Shown: positions 1 through 11,376 of the stretch, piece by piece
Layout: each line of letters begins with the position of its first letter
Numbering within the stretch: the stretch's first letter is position 1
The notes under the pieces: generated by a model
What the model saw: only the letters and a program-made list of their open reading frames with translations
Database searches by the model: none
What the model was told of the DNA's origin: nothing
Translations under genes and position numbers: made by a program
Assembly (NCBI GenBank): GCA_019915015.1
Contig: JAHBBC010000009.1
Location: 434,001 to 498,000 of the forward strand
DNA from: Auriscalpium vulgare
Taxonomy: Eukaryota > Basidiomycota > Agaricomycetes > Russulales > Auriscalpiaceae
Direction: 5' to 3'
Length of the DNA: 64,000 nucleotides

Positions 1-208
1 AGCGCTATCTTGTCAAGCAACCGTGACCAAGACATCTCATCATCTTTGCATTAGCAGCGTACACGAGTCGTACAGTCGTGAACTCGTGCTCTTCGTTGTC
101 CGTGACTTCGCGGGTATATGGGATCCAGAATATGCACGGGCGGGCGCTGGAGAACGGCGACGACGTAGACGCACAACCCCACATCATAATAGCCGCCCTT
201 GATGACCA

Positions 209-1980
209 TCAAGAAACGTACGTTTCCGAACCTTTCATGAAGCGCGCCCGGGGCTTATACCCCGCGATCTGCGCGTCGTTCTCCTCTCGCATCTTGACGC
301 TCTCGTGGAACGCAGGGTCTGACGGGAGGTTGCGCCCCCGTCCAAAGTGGAAGCTGCACGACGTCAGTCCTCTCATGCAGGTCGAGAGGACGGGAACGCG
401 ACGCACCTCCACCGCTTGACCCACTTGTCGCCGTTCGCGCAGTCCCGATACCGCTCGACGGTCGGGATCAGCTCCATGAGCCACCACATCGGCCTTTGCC
501 TGAGCTGGTCGTTGATCGGCTGCACCGCGTCGAGCTCGTCCAGCTCCGCCACCGTCTCCTCTGCGGTCGTCTCCCTCGCCTTCTGCTTCTCCTTGTCGCT
601 GACCGGGGCGTCGGGGAGGGGCACGCAGTTCATGCGCGCGAGCACAGCCTCGTCGAGCACGATGCCGCACCGCGCCCGCACGATCTCCTGCACCATCCAG
701 CGCAGCGGGATGTTCGCGAGCGCGTGCGGCGCGGTGTCGGGCACTGAGCCGCCGCCAACGTCTGTTTTGCTCTGCTTAGCACTCGAACAAGGGAGACGCC
801 ATCGCACGAACCGCAGTGGCATCCAGCGAACCACACCTCCTTCACGTCCGTCTCGAACTGCTTCGATATGTCCGAGCGTGCGTCGTCCTCGTCGTCTTCA
901 TCCGCGCTGGGGCTCGCGTTCTGGGCGGCCTTGTGAAAGACCTTTTCCTTGAGATCTGAGAAGCGCGCCTTGAGTAGAGTCTTCGCGCGCTTCAGTGTCT
1001 GCACGCGCGCTCGGGGAGGGTGGTGATAGAGGCTCGGACGGAAGGCAGCGCGATGCTGGACTCAGAATCAGTCCGAAGCTGCACCGCGCGCTAGATGTAT
1101 GCTCACCTCGTCCAACGCGAGCGCATGCCTGAACGTCTTGATCGTCCGGTTCTGCTCCACAAACGGCAGGCTGCGCGACTTGATGAGGCCGACGCTCGCC
1201 ACTGTGTCCCTGCTAAGTGTCAGAGTCCCGCTTCGATACGGGAAAATTGATCACGCACCAGACGCCGAGGAACTCGATGGGCACAGAGCGCGCAAAGGTG
1301 CGCTTGAAGCCCTCTGAAAGCGCGTGCTGCGACTGGTACATGCGGTATGCGAAGGAGACTTGCTCGTGGTTGTCTTTCGAGAGCAGGCCGACCTGTATAT
1401 GCGCGTCAAGGAGCGAGCTGAGGACGGACGAGGCGCGTATACTCACCTTGTGCAGCATTCCCGCCAGCGCGCGCGCCGTGTACGCGCCCCGCGAGAATCC
1501 TGCGCGCATATATGCGCATCAGCACACGCCCGCGGAGCAGGAGAAACGAGGGGACGCACCGAACAGGCAGACGCGATCGCCTTCGTTGTAGTTCTGCATG
1601 AGGAAGGTGTACCCATTGATGACATGCTCGGGGAGGTACCACGCGAACGCCTCGTCGAGGACGCGCGCGGCGAAGCGGAAGACGGGCTTCACGACGCCGG
1701 GCTGGAAGTATGTCCCGATGCCGGCCTGCGCGCCGGTCAGCGTGGGCAGTGGGAAAGAGGGAAGACGCGTACTTGATAGTAGCAGAGCTGGTCCTCAACG
1801 TGGTCTTTCGCGAGCAGAGAGTACAGTTTGACGACATTGGTGTTCTGTTGTGGCGAGCAGCGAGTCAGCGGATGACCGGGAGGCCAGGGACGCAGAACGC
1901 ACCTGGGCACTGTATTCGTCCGCCGTCCCGTCGAAACACAGCACAAGAGTGCGCGGCTTGCGCGCAGCAGGGGAGGCCAT
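209..1980 (-). CDS. DUF2235 (T6SS Tle1-like) alpha/beta hydrolase
   Basis: Predicted hydrolase of the DUF2235 family, whose bacterial relatives include Tle1 phospholipases; the fungal substrate is unknown. The product starts MASPAARKPRTLVLCFDGT, the family's opening motif, and continues with NTNVVKLYSLL. The nucleophile elbow reads GFSRGAYTARALAG, rebuilt across an intron that splits the first glycine codon, and the later family motif GCHCDVGGGS is also rebuilt across an intron near 770-832. The tail ends KGSETYVS and stop at 209. I see at least seven introns of about 50-90 nt, so the gene is multi-exon and about 500 residues long. The exon around 1015-1100 is uncertain. A TATA-like box lies about 95 bp upstream. 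No signal peptide is seen, so it is probably cytosolic. Family assignment is firm; function is inferred. Confidence 0.85.
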
Positions 1981-2070
1981 GGGCGTCGCTCGTGGGGGTT
2001 GAAATGCACGAGGGGGTCCTCCAGGCGGCTTATATGCACACGCGCCTCCGACGCCCACTATAACGATGCC

Positions 2071-2078
2071 TATATATG
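2071..2078 (-). promoter_or_regulatory. TATA-like box of the DUF2235 gene
   Basis: The minus strand reads CATATATA about 95 bp upstream of the chosen ATG at 1980, a fitting place for a core promoter once a short 5' leader is allowed for. Confidence 0.4.
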
Positions 2079-2079
2079 C

Positions 2080-2949
2080 TAGCGCAGCACCGCCGCAACG
2101 GAGGGACCGCCCGGAGCTATGGATGGGAGCGGGTCAGCAGTCGGAATGAAATGGAGTCGCAGCAAGAAAGCAGAGGGTCAACTCACTTGATGGTAGTAGA
2201 GCAGAGGCAAGGAGCTATCCTCGCCACCCCATTCGTGCATAGCACTTTCGTAGCCTCGTTTGCGCGCCCACTCCAGACTCGGAGCCCGTCATATTGAGAC
2301 GGTCTTCTCGAGTTGATGCTGTCGCGGTCGACGTCGAAACGCCGGTAGCGCCGGGGTCACCATCATATATTGGGCGTCGACGAGCATCACAACCCATTCA
2401 CGAGTCGCCCGCGTCCTAATGCTGCTCGAACAAAGACAAAGCTCAGTAAGTACGAGCCAAAGTACGAGCCAGAGTTCGAGCAGAGGCACGTCGAAATGGT
2501 GAGTCGCCCAACTATCCTAGCACTTGCTGGCGGTGTTGCTGTGAGTTGCGTATCTTCCCGTCAGAACTGCCGTCGTAGGTGTCTGCAATTGTCAGATGGC
2601 CGCCAGTGCCGTCGCCGACGCCGAAGCGCTGAGGGTCGCTCGACGAAGTCTGACGTTGTGGACATTCGTGACTTGAATTTCGTGGATCGAAATATTTGCC
2701 GACTCAGCAAACATATTCCATAATCCGACCCAAATGCAGGCTAAATCCTTATTCCCTAATATCTCCGGTTTTGCCTGCAGGTGCCAGGCTGCCACCAGCA
2801 GCCACCTCCACCGTGACCGCGTTCATCCTGTTCCCTTCCATGCCGTTCCTCTGAGCACTTTTATCAGCGCAACAGGGCTGTAATACTGTAATTCTGCAAC
2901 GACGTCGACGCGCTCGATCTAATCGAACCACCTTCGCCGCAATCCTTGG
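2080..2949. other. Intergenic, no supported gene
   Basis: Divergent promoter interval between the DUF2235 gene and the She3-like gene. Open frames here are short, lack domain motifs and are not rescued by plausible splicing. I see nothing else. Confidence 0.5.
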
Positions 2950-4600
2950 ATGTCTTCGGTGTCCAGCACTCCCTTTCTTTCCACACATCGTCCGCCGTCT
3001 AGACCGTCCTCTGTCAGCTCTCTACGCTCATCGACATCAGCGCGTGCGCCTAGCCCTTCTTTCTCTTTGGACGATCCGGGTGCGTAGTTACAACATGCAT
3101 GGCTTGCACCGCCGCGGGCTGATTCCCATCATGCACTCCAGTGTCTGTCCGGAACCACATGTCCACGCTGAAACACACTATCCGACACCAGCAAGGACAG
3201 CTTCAGAGCCTCGAGAACTTCATACAACGTGCGCCGCGTCAACCTATCACCGCCATGTCGCCTCCCCCGTCGCCCCTACCGGACGACTATCCCTCAACGC
3301 CACCGAACGGCAAGCTGAGACGCCGATCGAGCTACGACATCCTGCACGGCATTGCTGGCCCAGAGTCCAGCCTGCCGCTCCCACGCCGCGAAGAGGGCAT
3401 CCGGGAGGGTGTCCCGATGGAGTTCGGCGCTGGCCCGTCGAACAAGCGCCAGATGAGCCCGACACGCACCCTCAGCCGTGCGTCGCAGCGTAGATCTCTC
3501 ATGGCATCGCGGTTCGCTGACTGTGTACAGGTATTCCCGTGTCTTCGGTCGGCAACGCGCGCGCACTCGCAGACGACGGCCAGCCCGCGCCACCACCGCG
3601 CTACGCGCAGGCGCTCTCCACGCCTGGGCCGCTCGACCTGTCAAACATCACGCACGGCGGCGGGACGGGGCACTCGCCTAACACTGAGAACCGCCGCATC
3701 TCGCTCACGCCGGGCGGCACGACGCGCGTGCTCGCAGACCTACAGACGGGCGTGATCAACGCGCGCAACGCGCTCGAGAACACCAAGGCACAGCTGCGCC
3801 TGTCGCAGCGGAGCGTCGCGCAGCTCACGCGGCAGACGGAGGACCTGAAGGAGGTGCGGGAGCGGCTGCGGCTGGAGAACGAGGGCTTGAACAACGTCGT
3901 CGCGCGCAAGGAGAGGCTGCTGCAGGAGGTGCGTGGCGGCATGTGCTCCGCGCAATCAGCGTTGACGGTGGCTGCCACATGCAGGTCCTCGAGCGCGCCC
4001 GCAAGGCCGAAGCGGAGGCGACGACGCACAAGCAGCAGCTCAAAGTCGACGCGGCCAACAGCAAAAAGAGTATCCGCGACATGGAATCCGCGCTCCAAGA
4101 ATCCACCGCGCTCTCGTCTAAGAGCGAGCGCGAGTACACGACGCTGCGCGACAGTCTCAAGGACTTGAAGGAGGGGTGGCGCGCGGACGTCGACGCCCTG
4201 CGTGAGGAGATGCGGCGCCGCGAGGAGCGTTGGCGTCGCGAGGCAGAGGACGTGGGCAACAAGTATCGTCGCCTGACGGACGAGATCAAGGCGCGCAAGG
4301 GCATCGTGAGCGAAGTGGAAAAGCTCAAGGTAGAGGACGAGAAGGTGCGGTCAGAGGTGGAGGATGAGTTCAGGGAGGAGTTGAAGGTGTTGAGGGAGGA
4401 GATCATGAGATCGTCAACGGTGACGGACAAGGCGGGGGCAACGGCGGAGTGCGTGGCTTTTCCCTCAATTTCTGGACTCAGTTCTGATCATACCCAGGCA
4501 CCTGGCAGGAGAACTTGCTCGTTTGCGTCGACTCATGCAAGCCGCCGGACGCGCCTCCACATCACCACCCGAAGCCCCACCCACGGATGTTCTCTCCTAA
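2950..4600 (+). CDS. She3-like coiled-coil protein (SWI5-dependent HO expression protein 3 family)
   Basis: Predicted 476-residue protein resembling basidiomycete proteins annotated as She3, an adaptor family that in yeast links mRNA cargo to a type V myosin. Exons are 2950-3079, 3142-3477, 3531-3928, 3985-4448 and 4498-4600, all phase-consistent with 49-62 nt introns. The ATG at 2950 was chosen because splicing its Ser/Pro-rich exon to the next gives an unbroken frame into MSTLKHTIRHQQGQLQSLE. The N-terminal third is disordered and Ser/Pro-rich, with RRRSSYDILHG and REGVPMEFG. From about residue 190 to the end the chain is almost continuous charged coiled coil, rich in E, R, K and L. The last exon ends APPTDVLS. 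Family naming rests on memory of the conserved N-terminal motifs; the coiled coil is clear. Confidence 0.72.
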
Positions 4601-5174
4601 CGCCGAATATCTACTGCTTTCTTGGTTGCTGGTTTGCATATATCCACTCGCTCATTTCCCGCATCTTTTTCACGCACTTTCATACCCTATTTATAACTTT
4701 GAATTCCCGCACACCGTACGGATGTACATACCTGATACTTACCCTCACCGCACAGTAATGCTTGTCACACGGACGAGACCTATCGCAGAGTCCTTCCCTG
4801 CATGCTCTGTACTAACATCATGTCATAACCGTTCGAATATAGTTACTGACCAAGGTCGCTTTCTTGCTTTTGATTTACTCTCTTTGCTGCGCTTGCTGGA
4901 TACGTGGGCATATCATAGCTGTAAACAACGCTGCGGACCAAAATACAGATACACAAGCTACTCCGCATCATCGTGAGCACCATCGCCGAGCCTCTGCCGT
5001 CAGACTTCCGTTGCCAACATTGTGCGTAAGACGATCATTTTGCTAGCAAACTGCGAGCTGAGGGAACGATCAAAGGGTACATGTACAATGATTCCTGGCA
5101 CACCTCGCGTCTCGAGGCTTGAGTCCTGATATGTACACTCGGGAGCCACAATAAAGTCGAGGGATACAGGGTAA
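4601..5174. other. Intergenic, 3' ends of two convergent genes
   Basis: AT-richer spacer between the stops of the She3-like gene and the ABM-like gene. It presumably holds both 3' UTRs. No gene or RNA signal was recognised. Confidence 0.5.
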
Positions 5175-5899
5175 TCAGATCTTGTAAGCAAGGACGGTGA
5201 AGAGGGAGACATCCGGCTCGCCCTCGAGGAAGTCTTCGAACTTTCCCATGCGCACCTGGGCGTCGGCCTGCAAGTGGTGCTCCGTGCGATCCTCAGCGGA
5301 CTTGAACACGGTAACTATGCCAAAGTCGTTGGCTCCCTCCTGGAACACGTACCAGAAGGGCGTGATTGCGTCAGCCTCAACAAATCGCGTGCGGGCCTGT
5401 AAGCGCACGACAAAGTCAGAATGCGCTCGAGGCGGGCGAAAGAGGTTAGACGGCTTACAGCAAGAGCGTCCTTGAGGGCGGCGGCCATTCCGGCCTTCGC
5501 TTTGAGAAGGACGCGTGCGCCCACGGTGATGCCCGTAACGGAGGGCGTCACCTTGTGTCCGAGGATGTCGATGAGCCCCATTTGCGGGGCATCGCCCAGC
5601 AGCGTGTCTGCATTGGCAGCGAGCGCCTTGGGTATCTCGCCGTCAGCGTGCGCATTGCGGCCCGCGGCGTTCGAGAAGGTGTCGAAGATGCCGTAGGACT
5701 CCTTGCCGTCGATCTTAAAGGCGAACCACTGGAGGGTTCCGGGCTCGGCATCGACGAGCGGCCTGCCGCCGACGAGGAAGGCCTGGAGGGCGGGGGAGGA
5801 GCCCTCCTTGGGCGTGAGGACGGCGTTGATGGCAAGTGAGGCTGGTGGGGTATAATTAGCAACATATGTCGGCGAGATGCGTCGAGACGTACGAGACAT
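5175..5899 (-). CDS. Two-domain dimeric alpha/beta-barrel (ABM-like) protein, copy 1
   Basis: Predicted 203-residue protein with two tandem domains of the antibiotic-biosynthesis-monooxygenase type, a fold often found in small cofactor-free oxygenases and stress proteins. The first half contains LQWFAFKIDGKESYGIFDTF followed by GRNAHADGEI; the second has FWYVFQEGANDFGIVTVF. Exons on the minus strand are 5893-5899, 5459-5841 and 5175-5396. The 7-nt first exon was chosen because the donor GTACGT and acceptor CCACCAG give MSPSLAINAVL, and the same arrangement is conserved in the paralogue at 31765-32489. A TATTTAA box lies about 75 bp upstream (5973-5979). The protein lacks a signal peptide. No catalytic residue can be named, so the reaction is unknown. 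Confidence 0.82.
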
Positions 5900-5984
5900 T
5901 TTTCTGAGAGTGGTTTGGTGTGGCGAGTGGTCACGCGCTGGAGGGGTTGCTGAGAGGGAAACCGAGCTCTGCTTAAATACCTTT

Positions 5985-7197
5985 TGCTATAGCTGAGAGG
6001 GCTTCAGTTGGTTGCCCTGAAACAGAGCGCTTCCTCCTCGAAGACAAATCCATGGCCGTCAACGGCGCTGCGCAGTTAGACCGGTGATAGTCTGTAGGCG
6101 GCAGCGAGATAATCCGAGATTGGGAGAGTGTTGTCGCCAGACAGACCGGTCGAATTGCGTCTGACGACGATTCCTCCCATCTCAGCATCGTCGTCAGTAC
6201 GGCTTCTACTGCGCGGGCACAGTAAAAACAAGCCTGACTCGAAAGAGAAAGCGCCAATGCGACGGAGGTATCACTAGTGGCGCAGCAATTAATCAGCGTG
6301 GATATGGGGCGCGATTGAAGGGTACCCACAACCCAATTTTCACGCCGTAATAAGACCAGTAGCTGATTCATTGGCTTCCGAGTCGGCGGGGGCTGTGCAG
6401 CTGTGGAAGGCAGCTACCAGTCTCCGTAAGTAGCTTGACATTATGGTATGAGAAGGTAGTCGTAATATGGTCTCCAACTGCGGACATCGGGGGCCATGCG
6501 TGCCATGCTTGAGAGATTCTGTCACAGAACGAGAGAGAAGCTGTGGATCGGCGTCAGCGGGCTTGAAGTCGATGCTGCGCATCGCGACAGCTCGGCGTTG
6601 AACAACGTGGCGTAGCTATGGAGCCAGGAGTGCCTGTGTGTGAGGATTTGACGGATGTCGCAGAAGATTTATTGTGAGTTCGTGGCGAAGTGGCAAGCGG
6701 GCTGCGGCACCCACCAGCACCCACCGGAAAGTCGGTGTTTAAAAGCGCTGTGGCAATGCCAAATGCCGCCTGCAGGAATTCGCGGTATGAATGCTTTTAA
6801 TTTATGAGCTGCATAGCAACAAAACACTCGGCACGATGCATTCATATGAAAGCTGCATGTATGGGAGTATGATGCATATACAACCTTGAGAGCCAGTTTT
6901 CTTGACAGGAAGATCAACACTCCGATAAGATTAGATCCCCTCCGCAAAACAGGGACAAATAACGAACCAAGCCTCGACGACCGACCCCGGCGTTAAGGAG
7001 AGCGTACTAGATTGTGCCAACTTGTAATTCACAGCTGCCTCCGCGCTCGGTTTGTGCTCGTCCTGTGCCAGGCAACGCGTTCTCCCACTCCAAATCGCGA
7101 ATTGCCGCATTGAAGCACGCGTAGCTCGAGTAGAAGCCGTGCAATTTGCACCACAATGTGCGTAAACCTCTGCTGTCCTTTCGGTCCAGCGCGCCTC
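5985..7197. other. Intergenic with a segment duplicated at 33.2 kb
   Basis: No gene supported. The stretch 6419-6475, containing GCTTGACATTATG and GGTAGTCGT, resembles 33176-33230 upstream of the second ABM-like gene, so the duplication of that gene included upstream DNA. The rest shows nothing recognisable. Confidence 0.5.
6419..6475 (+). repeat. Upstream duplicate block, copy 1 (partner 33176-33230)
   Basis: Both blocks contain GCTTGACATTATG in the same order with neighbouring TCTCCGTA and TAGTCGT words. Each lies 0.5-0.75 kb upstream of an ABM-like gene in the same relative orientation, which marks the extent of an old segmental duplication. Confidence 0.5.
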
Positions 7198-9338
7198 ATG
7201 ATCAACAACGACCGTCTAGGCCATGTGTAGCATGCGATGATTTCTGGAGAGATGCCTCGTCTACTCGTTTGTCTCAGCTCGGAGGCGTTGGCATATACCC
7301 CACTGTGACAACTCGCAGCCGCACGAGCATCACCAACAAGGAGGAGCACCTACAGAGCACCTTGGCCGCCTTGCGTGACCAACGCGATGGCGAGGTCGAC
7401 GCGATCAGGCTTGCCAAGGAAGCAGTCGAAGACCATTATTGGAAGAAGGAACGCGCCATTATAATAGCAATCGCATCGCTCAGAAGCCAGAGCAACGAAT
7501 TGGCCCCCGTTTCGCGACTTCCGCCCGAGATCCTCACGCTCGTATTCACATCTTTGTCCGACACCAACACCCCACGGTTCCCCAGGCAGCCATATAGATA
7601 CGAGCCGCGGAAGGCTTCCTGGATCGTTGTCACACATGTGTGCCGGCGATGGCGTCAAACTGCGCTGGAGCAGCGAAGTCTTTGGGCTCGCATTCAAATT
7701 CCAATGGGCAAGACTTGGGCACGAGCTTTCCTTGAACGTGCAGGGCCGTTGCCGCTGTCCATTGCTCAACATCAATTTTCCTCTCAACCCTGGATCGCCG
7801 ACTTGGTGAAGAAGAATCTCCCGCGCGTCAAGGAATTGAAGCTCTGCATTGTGCGTGCGCATCCGTCGGCAGTACACGCTCTCCAGATACCCGCTCCTAT
7901 GCTGGAAAGTCTGGACGTCCAATTCGCAGACTCCGACGTCGGGCCTGTACACCACGACCTGGACACCCCGAGGCTGCGGCACTTCTGCCTCGTCGGATGG
8001 CACTTCCCGTGGACTTCGCCCGCGCTGAAAGATTTGGTGACTTTGGATCTGGGTTACCCTGATCCGTACCTCACTCGTGCGGATCACCTGGTCCCTTTGG
8101 CGACTATTATCAGTGCATTGAAAAATGTGCGGAAGCTTGTTCAGCTCGCTGTCCACCTTGTTCTCCCAGAACGCGAAGCGACGCCCACTGATCTTTTTGC
8201 TGAACTTCCGAGTCTCACCTCCCTTTTTGTCACCGGAACGATGGGCGACATTGTCATGTTCTTTCGACATCTGACATTTTCACCCAACGCCGAGGTGAGC
8301 TTGAAAATCCAAAATCAGGCCTTGTACACCCTCGAGGACAATGACGGTGACGGTGACGACATATCTGCCGATGAAGAGTTGTCCTCCTCCGAGGACATTT
8401 TTTCCTCTTCCTCCCCAGCCGATGGGAACGACTCGTCGTCGTCCTCTGCCTCATCCTCACCCTCATCAACCCCTGCTTCTACGTCCGACGATGGTGACAA
8501 CAATGAAGGTGCCGCAGACATCGTGGACGACGATGACGAAAAAAATTCCCGGATCCAAACGCTGGCCAAGTTCTTCGAAACTGTGCTTTCGTTGCTTCGC
8601 CGTCAGGACAATGCGCCGCTCTGGCAAGTAACAAAGCTACTTATCATCGATCACACTGGAAGGTGGCCGCCCGTGCAGGTACATGCTTGGTGTGGTGACA
8701 CCCGGCGCACCTCACCCAATTTCTCCGTCCAGTTTGGCGATAGCCCGGTTCATTGGGCACAATGCAAAATATCGGAGGCGGCCGTCCACACGCTAGCATC
8801 TGAGCGCCTCGAGGACCTCACCATCAACGATCCCTCATTCGGATTGCGTGAATGGGCTATGCTGGAGGAACGCATACCGGGACTCAAGCTACGCACTGTC
8901 GAAGTGATGGGCGGCGCTGCCGTGTCGCTTTTGCATCTGCTCGCACAGCGGTCGGAACACGGCGCCGAAGACTCCGGCAACCTGCCTCCACCTTCTCCCT
9001 TCCTTCCGACGCTGTTGTCTCTGACCGTGCGCTCTATGTCTGCAAAAATGCTCCCCTTCAGGCAGCGGGAGCTTCCACAGCTACTGGCTCAGCGTGCTGC
9101 TGCGGGTGCCCCTATCAAGGAGTTCCATATCGACCCGACGTGCACCATTCGCATGTCGACGGTGCGCGCTCTGCAGGCGGCATGTCCTGAGATGGCTATC
9201 ACGGGTATTGATGCCGGACGTTGGGAGAGCTCAGGCTTGGAAACAGAGGAAGATGACATAGTGAGTCTACAGCGTACATTGGATTACACGCTGATTGCTG
9301 ACGAGATGTCCATAGAGTTCGGATGCATCGGTAAGTGA
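7198..9338 (+). CDS. F-box protein with LRR-like C-terminal region (F-box 1)
   Basis: Predicted substrate-recognition subunit of an SCF ubiquitin ligase. An F-box-like motif begins with VSRLPPEILTLVFTSLSD and closes with VVTHVCRRWRQTALEQRSLW. It is preceded by a short charged helix (LAALRDQRDGEVDAIRLAKE) and followed by about 480 residues with leucine-rich periodicity. An acidic, serine-rich low-complexity insert spans roughly 8338-8545. In the long open frame from 7146 the first in-frame ATG lies after the F-box, so a 5' exon is needed. I propose ATG 7198 with exons 7198-7226 and 7319-9338 (682 aa); the 29-nt first exon matches F-box 2 in length and phase, but this start is tentative. The body of the gene and the F-box are certain. 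Target proteins are unknown. Confidence 0.8.
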
Positions 9339-9985
9339 CGACGACTGAGAGCTCGCCACCGTGATGCGCCCTTCCCGAACTTTCACGTTACAACCGGACT
9401 TTCTTTCTTTATTCGCAATTGTTTTACACAACAAGCGCCGCATGTATTGCGGCGCGTCAGACAATCGTGCAAGCTGTCTTATTGGTGAACACTCTGCCCA
9501 AACACCGCCTACTCTCCCTCAGGGAGACTAAAGGACGCAGCTGGACTGCCACGGCCCACCAGGCCGACAGCCATGTGTTTGTGTCTCGGTTTACGGGGCG
9601 CCGCGGCCACGATCTCATGCATGAGTTCTCGAAACTCAAAACTCGAAAGTCGAAGTGTTAGAGGGATATAACCAAAATAAATTTGGTCGACCGCCCGAGG
9701 ACATCCGCGGTGCTTCACTGCGGCATGGATAAAATATATTCTCCTTGAGTTTTCCTCGTCTTCAACGCACAGCGACGACTTCGACATCAGCAGACGATGG
9801 TAACGGGCCGGCGCTGAACATAGGCCGCTTTTAGATTATCAGACGCTTCGGGCTTCGGAACTTCGGAACTTGATCAGCCGGTAACTTGAATAAAAGACCC
9901 ACCCCCGCACTGCAAGCCCCAGACTCCAACCAGATTCCATCTTTCTCTTCATCCCTCTTCGCCCCCCTCTATTGATTGAAACAAA
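9339..9985. other. Intergenic, promoter side of the nitronate monooxygenase gene
   Basis: No gene supported. Only short open frames without motifs are present; a pyrimidine-rich stretch just before 9986 is a likely 5' leader. Confidence 0.45.
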
Positions 9986-11312
9986 ATGGCAGTCATTTCG
10001 ACTCCGGTGACTGAGCTGTTTGGTATCAAGCACCCTGTCCTGCTTGCGGGTACGTACTGTCTGTCTCCAGGCGGCCTGGAACTGAACTGTAGTCCCAGGT
10101 ATGAACGTGGCGGCCGGTCCTGAGCTCGCCGCGGCAGTAACGAACGCGGGAGGTCTTGGTGTCATTGGTGGCGTGGGATACACCCCCAAAGTTCTCCGAG
10201 CACAGGTGCGTCGTACGGTAGTGCGAGGGACCGAGCTCGCTGATGAGACGTTGTGTTCCGTAGATTCACCATATCAAGAAGGATTTGGTGGACAAGAACG
10301 CGCCCTTTGGCGTCGACTTGCTCCTGCCTCAGGTTGGCGGCAGTGCACGCAAGACAAATGTACGTGCTCGTCGTGAAGAGCCATCATTCTCTTTACTGAC
10401 GCGGCTCGGTGCGCACAGTACGACTACACGCATGGCCAGCTGCCCGAGCTTATAGACATCATCATCGAGGAGAAAGCCAAGCTCTTCGTCTCCGCGGTCG
10501 GTGTGCCCCCGAAGGAGATCGTCGACAAGCTGCACAAGGCCGGCATCCTCGTTATGAATGTACGCCGCCTTCTCCCCACCTCCTGAGCCAGGCTCCTGAC
10601 GCGCCGTAACAGATGGTCGGCCACCCGAAGCACGTCGCAAAGGCGCTTGACGTCGGCGTCGACCTCATCTGTGCGCAGGCCGGCGAGGGCGGCGGACACA
10701 CCGGCGACATCGCCGCGTCGATCCTCATCCCCGCCGTCGTCGACGCCTGCAAGGGCCGCACATCCCCCTTGACTGGCAAGCCCATATATGTCATCGGTGC
10801 CGGCGCTGTGTTCGACGGGCGCGGGCTCGCAGCGAACCTTGTGTGGGGCGCGCAGGCCGTGTGGGTCGGCACGCGCTTCGTCGCGTCGGAGGAGGCGGGC
10901 GCGCCGCCCGCGCACAAGAAGGCGCTGCTCTCGGCCGGCCACGAGGACATAGTTCGCACTCTGATATATACCGGCCGCCCGCTGCGTGTGCGCAAGACGC
11001 CGTATGTGGAGGATTGGTACGTTGTTCGGTTGGCCGCGCTCTCTTCCCCGTTCCTGATCTGCGCGCAGGGAGAAGAACCGGTCGGCAGAGATCAAGGAGC
11101 TCACGTCGCAGGGCATCATCCCGAACGACCAGGAGCTGCAGAAGCACCCTGACAAATATCTCAAGGCGCTCACGTTCCTCATGGGCAATGTTGCAGCAGT
11201 CATTGACGAGGTCCTGCCAGCCCGGGTGATTGTCGAGTCGATGGTCGAGCAGGCCGCTGAGCAGCTACAGAAGGGTAGCGCGATGGTGTCCGGGGCCAAG
11301 GCTAAGTTATAG
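9986..11312 (+). CDS. Nitronate monooxygenase (2-nitropropane dioxygenase family)
   Basis: FMN-dependent enzyme predicted to oxidise alkyl nitronates such as propionate-3-nitronate. The 351-residue product begins MAVISTPVTELFGIKHPVLL. Exons are 9986-10049, 10099-10205, 10264-10359, 10419-10559, 10613-11016 and 11069-11312, with introns of 49-59 nt. Family hallmarks are AGMNVAAGPELAAAVTNAGG near the N-terminus, the FMN-phosphate and active-site segment QAGEGGGHTGDIA with His165 as the expected catalytic base, and GAQAVWVGTRFVASEEAG. No targeting signal is seen. The stop lies 64 bp from the stop of the convergent FAD monooxygenase, so the two transcripts may overlap at their 3' ends. Length and motifs match intact class members. 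Confidence 0.95.
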
Positions 11313-11376
11313 TATTGTTATGATTATTCCCTGTTTGTACGTACACGACTCCCATGTAATGCACGCCCTCGAGGGC

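Noticed and set aside
6340..6947. Minus-strand frames between the ABM-like and F-box genes
   Set aside because: No domain, no splice continuity and AT/GC composition like the surrounding spacer.
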